Shown here: one piece after another, positions 27,801 through 36,922 of the stretch
How the letters are laid out: each line of letters starts with the position of its first letter
Position numbering within the stretch: the first letter of the stretch is position 1
Source: Nocardia sp. NBC_01327
GTDB lineage: Bacteria > Actinomycetota > Actinomycetes > Mycobacteriales > Mycobacteriaceae
Assembly (NCBI RefSeq): GCF_035958815.1
Contig: NZ_CP108383.1
Coordinates: 3,968,001 to 4,032,000 of the forward strand
Direction of reading: 5' to 3'
Length of the DNA: 64,000 bases
Translations under genes and position numbers: made by a program
Notes under the pieces: model-generated
Told to the model about the DNA's origin: nothing
The model's database searches: none
What the model saw: the letters and a program-made list of their open reading frames with translations, nothing else

Positions 27801-27815
27801 ACACTGGTGTTGTGA
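27801..27815. promoter_or_regulatory. SufR operator ACACT-N5-TGTGA
   Basis: ACACTGGTGTTGTGA matches exactly the inverted repeat ACACT-N5-TGTGA reported for the M. tuberculosis SufR site. Here it covers the GTG start at 27812, so the repressor would sit on a leaderless transcript start or in an early 5' region. Confidence 0.8.
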
Positions 27816-28618
27816 AAACCGTGGGTTTGCGGAATGCGAAAGCAGAAACCGGGCGCCAGCTGGGCGCCCGGGCTGCTGTTGTGTCTGCACCGGCGGGCGA
27901 AGGCCACACCCGCGAGGCCGTCATCAAACTACTGCTCGAGGACGGTCCGATCACCGCGACCGCCATCGGCAAGCGTTTGGGTCTGAGCCCGGCGGGAGTG
28001 CGCCGGCATCTGGACGCTCTCATCGAATCCGGCGAAGCGCGGGCCGCCCGGTCGGCGGCCTGGCAGCAGCAGGGTCGCGGGCGTCCGGCCAAGCAGTATC
28101 AGTTGACGGCCACCGGTCGCGGCCGATTGGGTCATGCCTACGATGACCTGGCCGGCGCCGCCATGCGCCAGCTGCGCGAGGTCGGCGGCGACACAGCCAT
28201 CGTCGACTTCGCACGTAAGCGGGTCGCCACGATTGTCGCCGGAGTTCAGCAGCTCTCCCGGCACACACCCGAGGCGACGATCGACAAGGCGGAAGAGATC
28301 GCGGATGCGTTCTCCGAGGCCGGGTTCGCCGCTTCCACCCGGAAAGTCGGTGCGGGAGTACAGATCTGCCAGCACCACTGCCCGGTATCGCACGTCGCCG
28401 AGGAATTCCCGGAGTTGTGCGCCGCCGAGCTCGAGGCTTTCAAACAGATACTCGGCACGCATGTGCAGCGGCTGGCGACCATCGCCAACGGCGATTGCGC
28501 GTGCACCACACACGTCCCGCTGACGTTGTTGCCGACACAGAACTCGAATACCGCTGAAACCCCCGTTGCCCAGCCCGCAACGACTTCTACACACGACTCC
28601 GGAAGGAGTGCCGAATGA
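27812..28618 (+). CDS. sufR: SufR, iron-sulfur-binding repressor of the suf operon
   Basis: 268 residues from GTG 27812. Winged helix-turn-helix near ~30-90 (ITATAIGKRLGLSPAGVRRH, wing RGRPAKQYQLT). The C-terminal cluster motif holds Cys in QICQHHCPVSHVAEEFPELC (~188-207), with further Cys in GDCACTTH. It senses Fe-S status and represses its own operon. Other in-frame starts are ATG 27788 and GTG 27881; a hairpin at 27851-27869 would fit a leader for the last. The stop overlaps sufB (ATGA). Confidence 0.9.
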   Translation: MKTVGLRNAKAETGRQLGARAAVVSAPAGEGHTREAVIKLLLEDGPITATAIGKRLGLSPAGVRRHLDALIESGEARAARSAAWQQQGRGRPAKQYQLTATGRGRLGHAYDDLAGAAMRQLREVGGDTAIVDFARKRVATIVAGVQQLSRHTPEATIDKAEEIADAFSEAGFAASTRKVGAGVQICQHHCPVSHVAEEFPELCAAELEAFKQILGTHVQRLATIANGDCACTTHVPLTLLPTQNSNTAETPVAQPATTSTHDSGRSAE

Positions 28619-30051
28619 CGACAACGACCGATCAGGTGCAGCCGCTGTCCCAAGAGGAGACCATCGCCTCCATTGGGACGTACGGGTACGGCTGGGCCGA
28701 CAAGGATGTCGCCGGTGCCAGTGCCAAGCGCGGCCTGTCCGAGGAGGTCGTTCGCGACATCTCGGCCAAGAAGAGCGAGCCGGAGTGGATGCTCGACTTC
28801 CGGCTGAAGGCACTGCGCATCTTCGAGAAGAAGCCGATGCCGAGCTGGGGTTCCGACCTCGACGGCATCCACTTCGACAACATCAAGTACTTCGTGCGCT
28901 CCAGCGAGAAGCAGGCCGCCACGTGGGACGACCTGCCCGAGGACATCAAGAACACCTACGACCGCCTGGGCATCCCGGAGGCCGAGAAGCAGCGTCTGGT
29001 GTCCGGTGTCGCGGCGCAGTACGAGTCGGAGGTCGTCTACCACTCGATCCGTGAGGATCTCGAGAAGCTGGGCGTCATCTTCCTGGACACCGATACCGCG
29101 CTCAAGGAGCACCCGGAGCTGTTCCAGCAGTACTTCGGCTCGGTCATCCCGTCGGGCGACAATAAGTTCTCCGCGCTGAATTCGGCCACCTGGTCGGGTG
29201 GTTCGTTCATCTACGTCCCGCCGGGCGTGCACGTGGACATCCCGCTGCAGGCGTACTTCCGCATCAATACCGAGAACATGGGTCAGTTCGAGCGCACCCT
29301 GATCATCGTCGACGAGGGCGCCTACGTGCACTACGTCGAGGGTTGCACCGCGCCGATCTACTCCTCGGATTCGCTGCATTCCGCGGTGGTCGAGATCATT
29401 GTGAAGAAGGGTGGCCGCTGCCGGTACACCACGATTCAGAACTGGTCGAACAACGTCTACAACCTGGTCACCAAGCGGGCCAAGGCCGAGGCCGGCGCCA
29501 CCATGGAGTGGGTCGACGGCAATATCGGTTCCAAGGTCACCATGAAGTACCCGGCCGTGTGGATGACCGGTGAGCACGCCAAGGGCGAGGTGCTCTCCAT
29601 CGCGTTCGCCGGTGCGGGCCAGCACCAGGACACCGGTGCGAAGATGCTGCACCTGGCGCCGCACACCTCCTCGAACATCATCTCGAAGTCGGTGGCGCGC
29701 GGCGGCGGTCGTGCCTCCTACCGTGGCCTGGTTCAGGTCAACAAGGGTGCGTACGGCTCGAAGTCGACCGTGAAGTGCGATGCGCTCCTGGTGGACAACA
29801 TCTCTCGTTCGGATACCTACCCGTACGTCGATATCCGCGAGGACGACGTGACCATGGGTCATGAGGCGACTGTGTCGAAGGTGTCTGCCGACCAGCTGTT
29901 CTACCTGATGAGCCGCGGCCTCACCGAGGACGAGGCCATGGCCATGGTGGTGCGCGGCTTCGTGGAGCCGATCGCCAAGGAACTGCCCATGGAGTACGCC
30001 CTCGAGCTCAACCGCCTGATCGAGCTGCAAATGGAAGGAGCCGTCGGCTGA
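28615..30051 (+). CDS. sufB: Fe-S cluster assembly scaffold SufB
   Basis: 478 residues, no intein (M. tuberculosis SufB carries one). Conserved beta-helix core: FIYVPPGVHVDIPLQAYFRI (~205), YVHYVEGCTAPIY (~240), and the Cys in GSKSTVKCDALL (~388). It forms the SufBC2D scaffold that builds Fe-S clusters. The start is ATG 28615 with GGAAGGAG ahead, overlapping sufR. The sufD ATG overlaps its stop by one base. Confidence 0.96.
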   Translation: MTTTTDQVQPLSQEETIASIGTYGYGWADKDVAGASAKRGLSEEVVRDISAKKSEPEWMLDFRLKALRIFEKKPMPSWGSDLDGIHFDNIKYFVRSSEKQAATWDDLPEDIKNTYDRLGIPEAEKQRLVSGVAAQYESEVVYHSIREDLEKLGVIFLDTDTALKEHPELFQQYFGSVIPSGDNKFSALNSATWSGGSFIYVPPGVHVDIPLQAYFRINTENMGQFERTLIIVDEGAYVHYVEGCTAPIYSSDSLHSAVVEIIVKKGGRCRYTTIQNWSNNVYNLVTKRAKAEAGATMEWVDGNIGSKVTMKYPAVWMTGEHAKGEVLSIAFAGAGQHQDTGAKMLHLAPHTSSNIISKSVARGGGRASYRGLVQVNKGAYGSKSTVKCDALLVDNISRSDTYPYVDIREDDVTMGHEATVSKVSADQLFYLMSRGLTEDEAMAMVVRGFVEPIAKELPMEYALELNRLIELQMEGAVG

Positions 30052-31229
30052 TGACGGTCGAGAATGTTGCCGTTGCTGCCGAGGCTCGCCCTCCGGCTAT
30101 CAACAAGGGTGAGGTCTTCGCGTCGTTCGACGTGAACGCCTTCGAAGTGCCTTCGGGGCATGACGAGGCGTGGCGCTTCACTCCGCTGCGCCGGATGCGC
30201 GGCCTGCACGACGGCACCGCCGTTCGTGACGGGTCCGCCACCGTCGAAGCGACCTCCGTCGAGGGCATCACGGTCGAGACCGTGGACCGTACCGACGCGC
30301 GCCTCGGCGCCGCCGGTACGCCCACCGATCGTGTTGCCGCGCAGGCGTATTCGGGCTTCGGGCAGGCGACCATCGTGTCCGTCGGCGCGGAGGTCGAGGT
30401 GGCCGACGCCGTCACCCTGACCGTCACCGGTCCGGGCGAGGGCAAGACCGCCTACGGCCACACCCAGGTTCGTCTCGCGAATTTCGCCGTCGCGAATGTG
30501 GTCATCGACCAGCGCGGCAGCGGAACCTACGCGGAGAACGTGGAATTCGTGCTCGGCGACAGTGCCAAGTTGAATGTCATCGTCATCCAGGACTGGGCCG
30601 ACGATGCCGTGCACGCCACCGCGCACCACGCCCTGCTGGGTCGTGACGCCACCTTCCGGCACACCAATGTCACCCTCGGTGGCGACCTGGTGCGCCTGAC
30701 CGCGACCGTGCGCTACGCCGGTCCGGGCGGCGATGCGGAAATGCTCGGCGTGTACTTCGCCGACGACGGTCAGCACTTCGAGCAGCGCCTGCTCATGGAT
30801 CACTCGGTCCCGAACTGCAAGTCCAATGTGCTGTACAAGGGTGCGCTGCAAGGCGATCCGAACTCCGGCAAGCCGGACGCGCGCACCGTGTGGGTGGGCG
30901 ATGTGCTCATTCGCGCCGCGGCCGAGGGCACCGAAACCTACGAGGCGAATCGCAATCTGGTGCTCACCGATGGCGCGCGCGCCGACTCGGTGCCGAACCT
31001 GGAGATCGAGACCGGCGAGATCGTGGGCGCCGGACATGCCTCCGCCACCGGGCGATTCGATGACGAGCAGCTGTTCTACCTGCGCTCGCGCGGCATCTCC
31101 GAGGAGGCGGCGCGACGCCTGGTCGTGCGTGGCTTCTTCTTCGAGATCATTCAGAAGATCGCCGTCCCCGAGGTCCGGGAGCGGCTCGAGGCGGCCATCG
31201 AGGCCGAACTCGCCGCTGTAGGCGTGTAA
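30051..31229 (+). CDS. sufD: Fe-S cluster assembly protein SufD
   Basis: 392 residues, paralogue of SufB. The C-terminal half has the shared pattern HTNVTLGGDLVRLTATVRY, NCKSNVLYKGAL (~262) and GHASATGRFDDEQLFYLRSRG (~330 on). It is a scaffold partner of SufB and SufC. Its start overlaps the sufB stop; 59 bp separate it from sufC. Confidence 0.95.
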   Translation: MTVENVAVAAEARPPAINKGEVFASFDVNAFEVPSGHDEAWRFTPLRRMRGLHDGTAVRDGSATVEATSVEGITVETVDRTDARLGAAGTPTDRVAAQAYSGFGQATIVSVGAEVEVADAVTLTVTGPGEGKTAYGHTQVRLANFAVANVVIDQRGSGTYAENVEFVLGDSAKLNVIVIQDWADDAVHATAHHALLGRDATFRHTNVTLGGDLVRLTATVRYAGPGGDAEMLGVYFADDGQHFEQRLLMDHSVPNCKSNVLYKGALQGDPNSGKPDARTVWVGDVLIRAAAEGTETYEANRNLVLTDGARADSVPNLEIETGEIVGAGHASATGRFDDEQLFYLRSRGISEEAARRLVVRGFFFEIIQKIAVPEVRERLEAAIEAELAAVGV

Positions 31230-31288
31230 CGGCTCGCCGTTGTCGGCGTCTGACCAACTTTCCCTCCCCGCAAAGGAATTCGAATTCG

Positions 31289-32062
31289 ATGACCACCCTG
31301 GAAATCAAGGACCTGCACGTAGAGGTCGCCAACCCGGACGAATCCGGCGAGCCCATCAAGATCCTCAAGGGCGTGAACCTGACCGTGAAGTCGGGCGAGA
31401 CCCACGCGATCATGGGCCCCAACGGCTCCGGCAAGTCGACCCTGTCCTACGCGATCGCCGGTCACCCCAAGTACACCGTGACCTCCGGCACCATCACCCT
31501 CGACGGTGAAGACGTGCTGGCGATGACGGTGGACGAGCGGGCGCGTGCGGGCCTGTTCCTGGCCATGCAGTACCCGGTCGAGGTTCCGGGCGTCTCGGTC
31601 TCGAACTTCCTGCGCACCGCCGCCACCGCCGTGCGCGGCGAGGCGCCCAAGCTGCGCACCTGGGTCAAGGAGCTCAAGACCTCCATGGCCGAGCTCGAGA
31701 TCGAGCCGACCTTCGTCGAGCGCTCGGTGAACGAGGGCTTCTCCGGCGGTGAGAAGAAGCGCCAGGAGATCCTGCAGCTGGGGCTGCTCAAGCCGAAGAT
31801 CGCCATCCTCGACGAGACCGACTCCGGCCTGGACGTCGATGCGCTGCGCATCGTCTCCGAGGGCGTGAACAAGTACAAGGAGCGGGAGGACGGCGGCATT
31901 CTGCTGATCACCCACTACACCCGCATCCTGCGCTACATCGAGCCCGACTTCGTGCACGTGTTCGTGAACGGCCGCATTGTCGCCCAGGGCGGCAAGGAAC
32001 TGGCCGACGAGCTGGACGCGAATGGCTACGTGCGCTTCACCTCTGCCGCTGTAGGAGCTTAA
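31289..32062 (+). CDS. sufC: Fe-S cluster assembly ATPase SufC
   Basis: 257 residues, ABC-type ATPase. Walker A GPNGSGKST (~39), signature FSGGEKKRQE (~150), Walker B IAILDETDSGLD (~171), switch His in LITHYTRIL. It drives conformational change of the SufBCD scaffold and is soluble. Four bases separate it from sufS. Confidence 0.96.
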   Translation: MTTLEIKDLHVEVANPDESGEPIKILKGVNLTVKSGETHAIMGPNGSGKSTLSYAIAGHPKYTVTSGTITLDGEDVLAMTVDERARAGLFLAMQYPVEVPGVSVSNFLRTAATAVRGEAPKLRTWVKELKTSMAELEIEPTFVERSVNEGFSGGEKKRQEILQLGLLKPKIAILDETDSGLDVDALRIVSEGVNKYKEREDGGILLITHYTRILRYIEPDFVHVFVNGRIVAQGGKELADELDANGYVRFTSAAVGA

Positions 32063-32066
32063 AACT

Positions 32067-33344
32067 ATGACCACCACGGTGCGCGATTCCCGGCTCGCCG
32101 GGCTGCCTGCTCTGGACGTCGCGCGCATTCGCGCCGACTTCCCGATCCTCAGCCGCACGGTGCGAGACGGTAAACCCCTGGTCTATCTCGACTCGGGCGC
32201 CACCTCGCAGCGGCCGACGGCGGTGCTGGATGCGGAACGCGATTTCCTCACCCAGCACAATGCGGCGGTGCACCGTGGTGCTCATCAACTGGCCGAAGAG
32301 GCAACGGACGCTTACGAAGACGCGCGCGCCGATATCGCCCGCTTCGTCGGCGTGGACGCTCGCGAGATCGTCTTCACCAAGAACGCGACCGAATCGCTGA
32401 ACCTGGTGACCTACTCCTTCGCCGACAGCCGGTTCCCGTACCACGTCGGACCCGGCGACGAGATCGTGATCACCGAGCTCGAGCATCACGCGAATCTTGT
32501 TCCGTGGCAGGAGCTTGCGCGCCGCACCGGGGCGACCCTGAAGTGGTACGGCATTACCGATGACGGGCGCATCGACCTCGATTCGCTCGAATTGTCGCCT
32601 GCCACCAAGGTTGTCGCGTTCACGCATCAGTCGAATGTCACCGGTGCGATCGCCGATGTCACCGAAATGGTGCGCCGGGCAAAGGAAGTCGGTGCGCTGG
32701 TCGTGCTCGACGCCTGCCAGTCGGTGCCGCATATGCCGGTGAACTTCCGTGAGCTGGGCGTCGACTTCGCCGCGTTCTCCGGGCACAAGATGCTCGGTCC
32801 CTCCGGCGTCGGCGTGCTCTACGGCCGCTACGCGCTGCTCGAGGAGACCCCGCCGTTCATCACCGGTGGTTCCATGATCGAGACGGTGACCATGGAGGCC
32901 ACCACCTTCACCGCCCCGCCGCAGCGCTTCGAGGCCGGTGTGCCGATGACCTCGCAGGTGGTCGGACTGGGTGCGGCCGTGCGGTATCTGGAAGCCATCG
33001 GCATGGATGCTGTTGCGGCGCACGAGCATGCGCTGGTCAGCGCGACGCTCGAGGGGCTCGCCAAGATCGACGGGGTGCGCATTGTCGGCCCGACCGACAC
33101 CGTGAACCGCGGCGGCGCAGTATCTTTCGTGGTGGACGGCATCCACGCCCACGATGTGGGTCAGATCCTCGACGATGAGGGCGTCGCCATTCGCGTCGGC
33201 CACCACTGCGCCTGGCCGCTCATGCGCCGCCTCGGCGTTCCGGCCACCGCGCGTGCCTCGTTCGCCGTCTACAACACCCTCGATGAGGTCGACGCATTGC
33301 TGGCCGCGGTGCGGAAGGCCCAGAGCTTCTTCGGAGTTGCATAG
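32067..33344 (+). CDS. sufS: Cysteine desulfurase SufS
   Basis: 425 residues, PLP-dependent group II desulfurase. PLP Lys in SGHKMLGPSGVG (~233). Catalytic Cys in RVGHHCAWPLMRR (~378). ELEHHANLVPWQ (~138) is typical. It releases sulfur from cysteine and passes it to SufU. Three bases separate it from sufU. Confidence 0.95.
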   Translation: MTTTVRDSRLAGLPALDVARIRADFPILSRTVRDGKPLVYLDSGATSQRPTAVLDAERDFLTQHNAAVHRGAHQLAEEATDAYEDARADIARFVGVDAREIVFTKNATESLNLVTYSFADSRFPYHVGPGDEIVITELEHHANLVPWQELARRTGATLKWYGITDDGRIDLDSLELSPATKVVAFTHQSNVTGAIADVTEMVRRAKEVGALVVLDACQSVPHMPVNFRELGVDFAAFSGHKMLGPSGVGVLYGRYALLEETPPFITGGSMIETVTMEATTFTAPPQRFEAGVPMTSQVVGLGAAVRYLEAIGMDAVAAHEHALVSATLEGLAKIDGVRIVGPTDTVNRGGAVSFVVDGIHAHDVGQILDDEGVAIRVGHHCAWPLMRRLGVPATARASFAVYNTLDEVDALLAAVRKAQSFFGVA

Positions 33345-33347
33345 ATC

Positions 33348-33836
33348 ATGCGCATGGAGCAGATGTACCAGGAAGTGATCCTGGATCACTACAAGCACCC
33401 GCACCACCGGGGGCTCCGCGAGCCGTTCGGTGCGCAGGTGCATCACGTCAATCCGACCTGCGGTGACGAGATCACGCTGCGGGTCCAGGTGGACGATAAG
33501 GGCGATGTCGCCGACGTGTCCTACGACGGCCAGGGCTGCTCGATCAGCCAGGCCTCCACGTCGGTGCTCGCCGACCAGGTCATCGGCCTTCCGGTGCAGC
33601 AGGCGCTGAAGGTGGTCGACTCGTTCAACGAGATGATCTCCAGCCGCGGCACCCTCGAGGGCGATGAGGACATGATCGGCGACGGCATTGCCTTCGCGGG
33701 CGTGTCCAAGTACCCGGCGCGCGTCAAATGCGCGCTGCTGGGCTGGATGGCGTTCAAGGACGCGGTGGTGCAGATAGCCTCCGCCGAGGAGACCAAGCTG
33801 CCGATGTCGAACGGGGAGAAGAAGAACGATGAGTGA
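33348..33836 (+). CDS. sufU: SufU sulfur-transfer protein
   Basis: 162 residues, zinc-dependent SufU type. Conserved ligands: Cys in NPTCGDEI (~41), Cys in GQGCSISQAS (~66), and Cys in RVKCALLGW (~128). It receives sulfur from SufS through a zinc ligand swap. An inner ATG at 33354 is also possible. The end overlaps sufT by eight bases. Confidence 0.93.
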   Translation: MRMEQMYQEVILDHYKHPHHRGLREPFGAQVHHVNPTCGDEITLRVQVDDKGDVADVSYDGQGCSISQASTSVLADQVIGLPVQQALKVVDSFNEMISSRGTLEGDEDMIGDGIAFAGVSKYPARVKCALLGWMAFKDAVVQIASAEETKLPMSNGEKKNDE

Positions 33837-34251
33837 GACGACCGAGACTTCCGTAACTCCGGCGGCCGAGACCGCTGAGACCGCTATTGCGGAAACCGCC
33901 GAAAACGCCGCACCGCAGGTCGAGTTGACCGAGGAAGAGGTCAAATTCCTCGAGGATCTCGAAGAGGCCATGCGCGATGTGGTCGACCCCGAGCTCGGCA
34001 TCAATGTGGTCGATCTGGGCCTGGTCTACGGCATGACCGTCACCGACGGCATCTGCAAGATGGATATGACGCTGACCTCGCCGGCCTGCCCGCTCACCGA
34101 CGTGATCGAGGACCAGTCGCGCAATGCCCTGGTCCGCAGCGGTCTGGTCGAGGACCTGCAGATCAACTGGGTCTGGATGCCGCCGTGGGGCCCGGACAAG
34201 ATCACCGACGACGGCCGCGAGCAGCTGCGCGCCCTCGGCTTCACCGTATAA
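33829..34251 (+). CDS. sufT: SufT/MIP18-family Fe-S assembly factor
   Basis: 140 residues. After an acidic Glu/Thr/Ala-rich N-terminus (~1-40), a DUF59 domain follows: VVDPELGINVVDLGLVYG (~45-62) and LTSPACPLTDVI with the conserved Cys (~82). It helps deliver Fe-S clusters to targets. It is the last gene of the suf operon; a strong hairpin terminator lies 60 bp downstream. Confidence 0.92.
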   Translation: MSETTETSVTPAAETAETAIAETAENAAPQVELTEEEVKFLEDLEEAMRDVVDPELGINVVDLGLVYGMTVTDGICKMDMTLTSPACPLTDVIEDQSRNALVRSGLVEDLQINWVWMPPWGPDKITDDGREQLRALGFTV

Positions 34252-34310
34252 CTCCGCCGCGTAGCCGGTGCACGGCTCGGCCGTATGACCGGTGCCCCGT
34301 GTCGCATTAC

Positions 34311-34341
34311 TGTCGCCCCTGCTGAAACAGCAGGGGCGACA
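34311..34341. terminator. Strong bidirectional terminator after suf operon
   Basis: TGTCGCCCCTGCTG and CAGCAGGGGCGACA form a perfect 14-bp stem with an AAA loop, followed by GTCGTTTTC. It ends the suf operon and also faces the convergent dehydrogenase gene. Confidence 0.9.
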
Positions 34342-34353
34342 GTCGTTTTCGGC

Positions 34354-35133
34354 CTACAGCGTGATGCTCGAGCGCTGCGCCAGCCACTCCGGGAACTCGG
34401 TCGCGATAATGCGCTCATCGTGCACATCCTCGGCCGCCTCCGAGGCGAGCCAGGCGATCGGCGGCCCCATGATCGACGGATCCAGCAGTCGCGCACGCAC
34501 TTCGGAGGGGGCGTCCGCGGGCACCATGCCGGTCGCCGTCGCCCCGCCGGGCAGCAGCATATTCACCCGCACCGGCGTCTCCGCCAGCTCGGCGGCCATG
34601 ATCCGGGACAGCGCCTCGACACCCGCTCCCGCCGGGCCGTAGGGCACGAATCCGACACGGGTCATGGTGGACGTGCTCATCGAGATATTGACGATCCGCC
34701 CGGATCCGGCCGCCAGCATGACCGGCGCGAACGCACGCGCCACCAGAAACACCCCCGTGATCTTCGTGTCGATCACATCGCGAAACCCGTCCGGCGGCAC
34801 CTCCCAGAACGGCAGCGACTGCTCCAGAAACCTGGGATTCACTGTGCGCATGCCGATTCCAGCATTGTTCACAAGCAGATCGATCCCCCCGAACCGCTCA
34901 TGCACCTCGGTGACGAGCCCCGCCACCGACTCCTGATCCCGAACATCCGCCGCAACCCCCACGGCCCCCACCCCCAACTCCCGAGCCGCCTCCTCCGCCC
35001 GCTCTCTGCTCCGACTGGTCACCACCACCTGCGCCCCACCGTTGACCAGCGCGGCCGCCATAGCCCGCCCAAGCCCCCCGGTAGCACCCGTCACAACGGC
35101 CCGCGTCCCTGCCAATGACTGCGAAATGCTCAT
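34354..35133 (-). CDS. Short-chain dehydrogenase/reductase
   Basis: 259 residues, classical SDR. NAD(P) motif TGATGGLG (~17), NNAG (~92), and a catalytic region where Ser and Tyr sit in NISMSTST...VPYGPAGAGVEA. The usual YxxxK Lys is Ala in YGPAGAG, so the active site is not canonical. The start is ATG 35133 with GGGGGT close ahead. The substrate is unknown. Confidence 0.87.
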   Translation of the reverse strand: MSISQSLAGTRAVVTGATGGLGRAMAAALVNGGAQVVVTSRSRERAEEAARELGVGAVGVAADVRDQESVAGLVTEVHERFGGIDLLVNNAGIGMRTVNPRFLEQSLPFWEVPPDGFRDVIDTKITGVFLVARAFAPVMLAAGSGRIVNISMSTSTMTRVGFVPYGPAGAGVEALSRIMAAELAETPVRVNMLLPGGATATGMVPADAPSEVRARLLDPSIMGPPIAWLASEAAEDVHDERIIATEFPEWLAQRSSITL

Positions 35134-35244
35134 ACCCCCGACGCTAATCGCTGGAGCGTGCTCGAAGTCAAGAGGCGGCCGGTTCGTGGCGGTGGTAGAA
35201 CTGCTTGGTTCGTGCGCGGCCCGCGCCGGAGGAAGGGGCTCCCG

Positions 35245-35589
35245 GTGGTGCTGTCGATTGTCAAGGCGCTCAATGCGACTGTTGCGTTCGGGTTGGAGTT
35301 GGCGACGCTGGTTGCGGTCGGGTACTGGCCGTTCACGTGGCAGCAGTCGACGGCGATTCGGGTGTTTGCGGGGTTGGGGCTGGCGGCGGTGATGGCCAGT
35401 GTGTGGGGGACGTTCGGGTCGCCCGGGAGTTCGCTCAGTGGGGTGGGGCGGATTGTGTTCGAGGTGTGCTGGTTCGGGGTGGGGATCGCCGCTGTCTATG
35501 TGATGCGGCGGCAGAGGCTGGCGCTGGTGTTCGCGGTGGTGTTTGTCGTCAATGCCGTGTTGGCGCGGGTGTGGCATCAGATCGATTGA
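35245..35589 (+). CDS. YrdB/DUF2568-type membrane protein
   Basis: 114 residues with four membrane helices and an even spread of Trp and Tyr near their ends (YWPFTW, VCWFGVGIAAVY). The pattern matches the YrdB/DUF2568 family of unknown role. The start GTG 35245 (or 35248) follows GGAGGAAGGG. An upstream in-frame extension is rich in Arg and lies over the SDR promoter. Confidence 0.75.
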   Translation: MVLSIVKALNATVAFGLELATLVAVGYWPFTWQQSTAIRVFAGLGLAAVMASVWGTFGSPGSSLSGVGRIVFEVCWFGVGIAAVYVMRRQRLALVFAVVFVVNAVLARVWHQID

Positions 35590-35657
35590 GTGGTGGATCG
35601 ATCCGGGGTGGGTGGTGTGGCTGCTAGGGTTTGGCCGTTCATGCCGGAAGGGGAGCT

Positions 35658-36233
35658 GTGTCCTACATCGTGAGCCCGTATGCCGTTGACCTGGAAGGGA
35701 TCCGGTTGGTCGGTTCGTATAGCCAGGAGTTCTCCGATCATGTGGTGCGGTCCTCGCCGCGGCATGTGCTCGATCGGCTGGACGAGGCCGAGGAGCTCGG
35801 GCTGACGCCGCGGGATATCATGCGGCAGTTGCTGCTGGGGGAGGCCATGCACGAGGACTTCGGGCCTACCTACGGGCATGCGCTGGAGGTGCTGTGCCAT
35901 CACGCCGGCACGCTGCTCGACAATGCGCACTGGGCGGGGATGCGGTTCCGGTACTTCTCGATGGTGGAGGAAGCGCTGGCGGAGCTCGGCGTGGACTTCG
36001 ATCCGGCGGGGCTGGTGCTCGGCGGCGCGCCGATCGAGCTGCCGCCGATCGATGATTTTCCGAGCATCGGGTTTGTCGAGAGCCACCGGATCGGCGCTAT
36101 GGCAGACACTTTGGCCGAGGTCGAGTTGGCGCGGCTCACCGATGACGCCATCCGCGGATCGGTGGCGGAGCTGCGGGACTGGGCGCGCACCTGCCAGGCC
36201 GAGGGGCTCGGCCTGGTGTGCTTCTACTACTGA
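35658..36233 (+). CDS. Conserved protein of unknown function
   Basis: 191 residues, cytoplasmic and mostly helical. It starts SYIVSPYAVDLEGIR and has a conserved-looking HEDFGPTYGHALEVLCHH (~63-80). I think it belongs to an actinobacterial family of uncharacterised proteins (possibly DUF7691) but cannot confirm. The start is GTG 35658 with GGAAGGGGAG ahead. The stop region is duplicated: CTACTACTGAACCGG occurs at 36223 and again at 36243. Confidence 0.7.
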   Translation: MSYIVSPYAVDLEGIRLVGSYSQEFSDHVVRSSPRHVLDRLDEAEELGLTPRDIMRQLLLGEAMHEDFGPTYGHALEVLCHHAGTLLDNAHWAGMRFRYFSMVEEALAELGVDFDPAGLVLGGAPIELPPIDDFPSIGFVESHRIGAMADTLAEVELARLTDDAIRGSVAELRDWARTCQAEGLGLVCFYY

Positions 36234-36264
36234 ACCGGTCGGCTACTACTGAACCGGGCGGGCC

Positions 36265-36900
36265 TCAGGGCCGCTTGGTCCAGAACAGCCGGTCGAGATT
36301 CTTGCGGCGATCATCGGCCCAGTCCCAGATGTAATCGGCGATCCGCAACGGGTTGTCGAGTGTGGTGGTGAGCATATGACCCCCCTCGCGATACTCCAGC
36401 AGGTAGTCGTCGGTGCCCTGGCGGAACGTCTGGATGAAGGTGTCCGGATCATCCGGTTCCTGGACGATCAGGAACGGGGTCGGGGCCAAATCCTGCAATT
36501 GCGGTATCCACGTGTGCAATTGGCGCTTGGTCAGCACATCGAAGTACCGGGTGCCGCCGACATTCACCCGGAACTCGCGCATCTCGGGGCTCTCCAGCGA
36601 CCGATCGCGCGGATCGTAGAGCGCGAATTCGGTTCCGGCGATGAGCTCTTCGATCCACAGCAGCGCCCGCCAGGCCGCATGCTCGGGCACCGACACCCGC
36701 ACGCACTCGCCCACCGCGGCCAGCGTGATCCGGCCGTTCCACACCGGAATCTCGGTGTTCCAGCGCCATAGCCCGGCCAGAATCGGCCCCAGGCTCACCG
36801 CCGGTATGCCATCGCTGGACGCCACATAGGCCTCGACCGCATCGGCCGAAGCGACGGAATCAGCCGGTAGTACGACGAATTCGCAACTCACCCGGACCAA
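36265..36900 (-). CDS. Uncharacterised protein
   Basis: 211 residues, soluble, rich in Trp and acidic residues, with no signal or membrane segment. Features include LRIADYIWDWADDRRKN near the C-terminus and a beta-rich middle. I recognise no domain. It is divergent from the LexA-type gene, with 22 bp between starts, so the two share a promoter region. Confidence 0.65.
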   Translation of the reverse strand: MVRVSCEFVVLPADSVASADAVEAYVASSDGIPAVSLGPILAGLWRWNTEIPVWNGRITLAAVGECVRVSVPEHAAWRALLWIEELIAGTEFALYDPRDRSLESPEMREFRVNVGGTRYFDVLTKRQLHTWIPQLQDLAPTPFLIVQEPDDPDTFIQTFRQGTDDYLLEYREGGHMLTTTLDNPLRIADYIWDWADDRRKNLDRLFWTKRP

Positions 36901-36922
36901 CCTAATCTACGAGGCCGACACG

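Noticed and set aside
28246..30030. 594-residue open frame on the minus strand opposite sufB
   Set aside because: It is antisense to sufB, a strongly conserved gene, and its His/Arg/Gly-rich composition is typical of a GC-rich antisense frame.
28615..30051. An intein in SufB, as in M. tuberculosis
   Set aside because: The frame is 478 residues and runs without insertion through the usual intein site.
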